Shown: piece by piece, positions 61,992 through 64,000 of the stretch
Layout: each line of letters starts with the position of its first letter
How positions within the stretch are numbered: the first letter of the stretch is position 1
Assembly: GCA_030696345.1 (NCBI GenBank)
Contig: JAUYSK010000016.1
Location: forward strand, 434,001 to 498,000
Origin: Azonexus sp.
GTDB taxonomy: Bacteria; Pseudomonadota; Gammaproteobacteria; Burkholderiales; Rhodocyclaceae
Direction of reading: 5' to 3'
Length of the DNA stretch: 64,000 nucleotides
Notes under the pieces: generated by a model
The model's database searches: none
Told to the model about the DNA's origin: nothing
What the model saw: the letters and a program-made list of their open reading frames with translations, nothing else
Program-made: the position numbers and the translations under genes

Positions 61992-62905
61992 CAGGCGCGA
62001 GCCGGAAACAGGCCTTGCGGCTTGAAGAACAGAATGCCGGCCATCAGCAGGTAGATCAGGATCGAAGCCAGTGCCGGGCCGAGCGTGGAAGCAGCGTCGG
62101 CGGGGAGGAGGGCGCGCAGCAGCGTCGGCAAGAGTGCCCGGCCCAGCGTGTCGACCGAACCGACGATCAGGCTGCCGACCAGCGCGCCACGGATTGAGCC
62201 GATGCCGCCGATGATGATCACCACGAAAGCCAGGATCAGCACACTTTCACCCATGCCGACCTGAACCGCCAGCAGCGGCCCGAGCAGCCCGCCGGCCAGC
62301 GCACAAAGCGCCGTGCCGAAGACAAAAACGGCGGTGAACAAGGCCTGCACGTTGATGCCCAGCGCTTCGGTCATTTCGCGATTCGAGGCGCCGGCCCGAA
62401 CCCACATGCCGACCCTGCTCTTGGCGACAAGCAGGTAGAGCAGCCCGGCGACAGCCAGGCCGAAACCGATGATGACCAGCCGGTAGGCCGGGTAGAAAAA
62501 ATTGCCAATCTCGACCGGGCCGGAGAGCGCCTCCGGCGGATTGAGCATGACCGGCTGGGCGCCCCAGATAATCCGTACCGCCTCGTTGGCGATCAGTATC
62601 AGCGCAAAGGTGGCGAGCACTTGCGACAGGTGGTCACGTTTGTAGAGTTGGCGAAATAGTGACAACTCCAGCAGCAGGCCGAGCACGGCAGCACCCGCTA
62701 CCCCGGCACCCAGCCCGATCCAGAACGAATCCGCCGCCTGCGCTGCCGCCGCGACCAGGTAAGCGCCCACCATATAGAGCGAACCATGGGCCAGATTGAT
62801 GCAGTCCATGATGCCGAAGACGAGCGTCAGCCCGGCCGCGAGCAGAAAAAGCATCAGGCCGAACTGCAGGCCGTTAAGGGCTTGTTCGAGGAATAGCTGG
62901 GTCAT
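61991..62905 (-). CDS. livH: HAAT-family ABC permease (LivH type), second importer
   Basis: About 304 residues. It opens MTQLFLEQALNGLQFGLMLF, then GLTLVFGIMDCINLAHGSLYMVGAYL and VVIIGGIGSIRGALVGSLIVG, all typical of LivH. The frame is open to 63070 through the REP-like repeat, but the ATG at 62905 fits the family. The binding protein is separated from it by a GIY-YIG gene and repeats. Confidence 0.93.
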   Translation of the reverse strand: MTQLFLEQALNGLQFGLMLFLLAAGLTLVFGIMDCINLAHGSLYMVGAYLVAAAAQAADSFWIGLGAGVAGAAVLGLLLELSLFRQLYKRDHLSQVLATFALILIANEAVRIIWGAQPVMLNPPEALSGPVEIGNFFYPAYRLVIIGFGLAVAGLLYLLVAKSRVGMWVRAGASNREMTEALGINVQALFTAVFVFGTALCALAGGLLGPLLAVQVGMGESVLILAFVVIIIGGIGSIRGALVGSLIVGSVDTLGRALLPTLLRALLPADAASTLGPALASILIYLLMAGILFFKPQGLFPARA

Positions 62906-62917
62906 TAGGTGGCCTCC

Positions 62918-63020
62918 GTCACTCCCGCGAAAGCGGGAGTCCAGGAAGTAAGACCTTGGTCTGGATTCCCGCTTCGCCCGCCACGAAGCGGAGTCCCGGG
63001 TGTGTCGAGGCCGCGGGAAT
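62918..63020. repeat. REP-like element, left flank of the GIY-YIG gene
   Basis: Unit bounded by GTCACTCCCGC and GCGGGAATGAC. Inside are ACTCCCGC-GAAA-GCGGGAGT (62921-62940), then CTGGATTCCCGCTTCG facing CGAAGCGG. Design is the same as the right-hand element at 63352-63417. Confidence 0.8.
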
Positions 63021-63041
63021 GACCGAGAGGGGGAAATAGCA

Positions 63042-63335
63042 TCAGCGTGAAATTTCCGGCCAAAGATCACGCCAGTCTGGATTCTGCTTCTCGATCAGTT
63101 CAATCTTCCAGGCTCTATTCCATTTTTTCATCTGTTTTTCGCGGCGGATGGCCTCGGCCATTTCTACATGTTGCTCAAAGTAAATCAGAATGTGGCACCG
63201 ATATTGTTTGGTAAAGCCATCAGTCAGATCGCTCCGGTGTTCCCAGATGCGTTTCACCAGATTGCTGGTCACGCCAATGTATAGGGTGCCGTTGCGTTGG
63301 CTGGCAAGGATATAGACAGCTGGCTGCTTTTCCAT
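63042..63335 (-). CDS. Small GIY-YIG domain protein
   Basis: A 97-residue single-domain protein of the UvrC/GIY-YIG nuclease superfamily. The family motif is VYILASQRNGTLYIGVTSNL, with the Arg in VKRIWEHR and the Glu in AIRREKQMKKW. Family members are structure-specific or mobile-element nucleases; small ones like this are mostly uncharacterised. It lies inside a transporter operon and has REP-like repeats on both sides, which suggests insertion as a unit. Confidence 0.9.
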   Translation of the reverse strand: MEKQPAVYILASQRNGTLYIGVTSNLVKRIWEHRSDLTDGFTKQYRCHILIYFEQHVEMAEAIRREKQMKKWNRAWKIELIEKQNPDWRDLWPEISR

Positions 63336-63351
63336 GGAGATTCAGATCAGC

Positions 63352-63417
63352 GTCGCTCCCGCGAAAACGGGAGCCAAGAGATGCTACGCGCTGGATTCCC
63401 GCTTTCGCGGGAATGAC
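63352..63417. repeat. REP-like element, right flank of the GIY-YIG gene
   Basis: GTCGCTCCCGCGAAAACGGGAGC, a 17-base spacer, then CTGGATTCCCGC-TTTC-GCGGGAATGAC. The outer ends are inverted copies of each other. Confidence 0.85.
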
Positions 63418-63427
63418 AGATTCAAAC

Positions 63428-64000
63428 TCACTTCATCTTGCACTGCGCCACGTAAGCGTCAGCATGGTTCGTGAAAATGGTGCCCATGGTCTTGTTGGTA
63501 ATGCGGCCCTGGGCGTCCTTGCCAATGGCGCGCAGGTAGTAGTTCTGCACCGGGTAGTGGTTGGTGTTGAACTTGAAATCGCCACGTACCGACTTGAAGC
63601 GCTTGGCTTCCAGTGCCTTTTGCAGCGCCGCCTTGTCTTCGACCTTGCCCTTCACGTCGCGCACGGCACCGTCGATCATCAGGGCGGCATCATAGCCTTG
63701 CGAGGCGTAAAGCGAGGGCAGGCGGTTGTATTCCTTCTGGAAGTCGGCAACGAAACGCTTGTTCTCGGGGTTGTCCATGTCGTGTGCCCAATGAGACGAG
63801 TTGAACATGCCCATCATGGGCGCGCCGACTGCCTTGATCACGTCCTCGTCGGCCGAGAAGCCGGGGGCGAAGAGCTGGGTATCACGCGACAAGCCGGCCG
63901 ATACGAACTGTTTGACGAAGTTGATGCCCATGCCGCCGGGCAGGAAGAAGAACAGCGCATCCGGCTTCAGATTGCGAATTTGCGCCAGTTCGGCGGCGTA
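63428..64000 (-). CDS. HAAT-family ABC substrate-binding protein, C-terminal part (cut by window edge)
   Basis: The frame is open to the right edge (YAAELAQIRNLKPDALFFFLPGG precedes the first internal Met). Readable parts include QLFAPGFSADEDVIKAVG, FVADFQKEYNRLPSLYASQGYDAALM and KFKSVRGDFKF-like sequence near the end. It is a LivK-type binding protein whose N-terminus and signal peptide lie beyond base 64000. It belongs to the second importer. Confidence 0.9.
   Translation of the reverse strand, partial: YAAELAQIRNLKPDALFFFLPGGMGINFVKQFVSAGLSRDTQLFAPGFSADEDVIKAVGAPMMGMFNSSHWAHDMDNPENKRFVADFQKEYNRLPSLYASQGYDAALMIDGAVRDVKGKVEDKAALQKALEAKRFKSVRGDFKFNTNHYPVQNYYLRAIGKDAQGRITNKTMGTIFTNHADAYVAQCKMK

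Noticed and set aside
1..64000. CRISPR arrays, rRNA operons and standard tRNA genes
   Set aside because: No regular repeat-spacer pattern, rRNA sequence or tRNA cloverleaf was recognised; the only T-arm found belongs to the permuted tmRNA.

Overview
The window is a piece of a high-GC betaproteobacterial chromosome. The best guess is Rhodocyclales (Azonexus/Dechloromonas-like). This rests on the mnmG-rsmG-parA-parB order, a permuted two-piece tmRNA locus, the ruv and tol-pal operons, a PTS-like EIIA-HPr-EI set without sugar permease, many cyclic-di-GMP proteins, and branched-chain-type (HAAT) ABC transporters, one of them with fused subunits. No rRNA, standard tRNA or CRISPR array was seen.

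Layout. 0-3.7 kb (minus): parB (cut by the left edge), parA, rsmG and mnmG, chained by 4-base overlaps. 3.8-8.8 kb (plus): a response regulator with a TPR-like tail, a large FecR/DUF6600 protein, and a NorE/NorF-like pair whose first gene has lost its 5' end. 8.8-14.9 kb (minus): an ABC importer made of LivF, a single polypeptide fusing LivH, LivM and LivG, and two tandem paralogous binding proteins. 15-16 kb (plus): riboflavin synthase and the permuted ssrA. 16-21 kb: TonB-like protein, Crp/Fnr-type regulator with a 26-bp perfect palindrome upstream, ptsI-ptsH-EIIA, an EamA transporter, and a divergent LysR regulator. 21.9-22.6 kb: a small lipoprotein and a frameshifted LysR remnant.

22.9-39.4 kb is the most distinctive region. 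A unidirectional run of twelve minus-strand genes begins with aauBEDA (aralkylamine dehydrogenase, a tryptophan tryptophylquinone enzyme) and two mono-haem cytochromes c. It continues with DUF1329, DUF1302, an RND/MMPL transporter, a Ycf48-like protein, an aldehyde dehydrogenase and an acyl-CoA synthetase. Two paralogous EutR-like AraC regulators lie divergently upstream, with two identical 15-base sites 42 bp apart in the shared control region. A plausible reading is periplasmic oxidation of an aromatic or hydrophobic amine to an aldehyde, then to an acid and a CoA thioester, with electrons leaving through cytochrome c and an envelope system moving a hydrophobic substrate or product. The link between the two halves is an inference from gene order.

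39.4-44.1 kb is a patchy region with perfect palindromes, a fragment of an NAD(P)-binding protein gene, short ORFs and a terminator ahead of an EamA transporter, a bacteriohemerythrin, a recurrent 3'-flank repeat, and a HerA-like ATPase. 44.2-57.3 kb is conserved core: yebC, a Cys-rich secreted protein, an EamA transporter, ruvC-ruvA-perM-ruvB, a diguanylate cyclase, ybgC-tolQRAB-pal-cpoB, queE and a PilZ protein. 57.3-59.6 kb carries a PAS-PAS-GGDEF-EAL protein preceded by a coupled short ORF. 59.6-64 kb (minus) is a second HAAT importer in conventional split form, interrupted by a small GIY-YIG protein bracketed by REP-like repeats.
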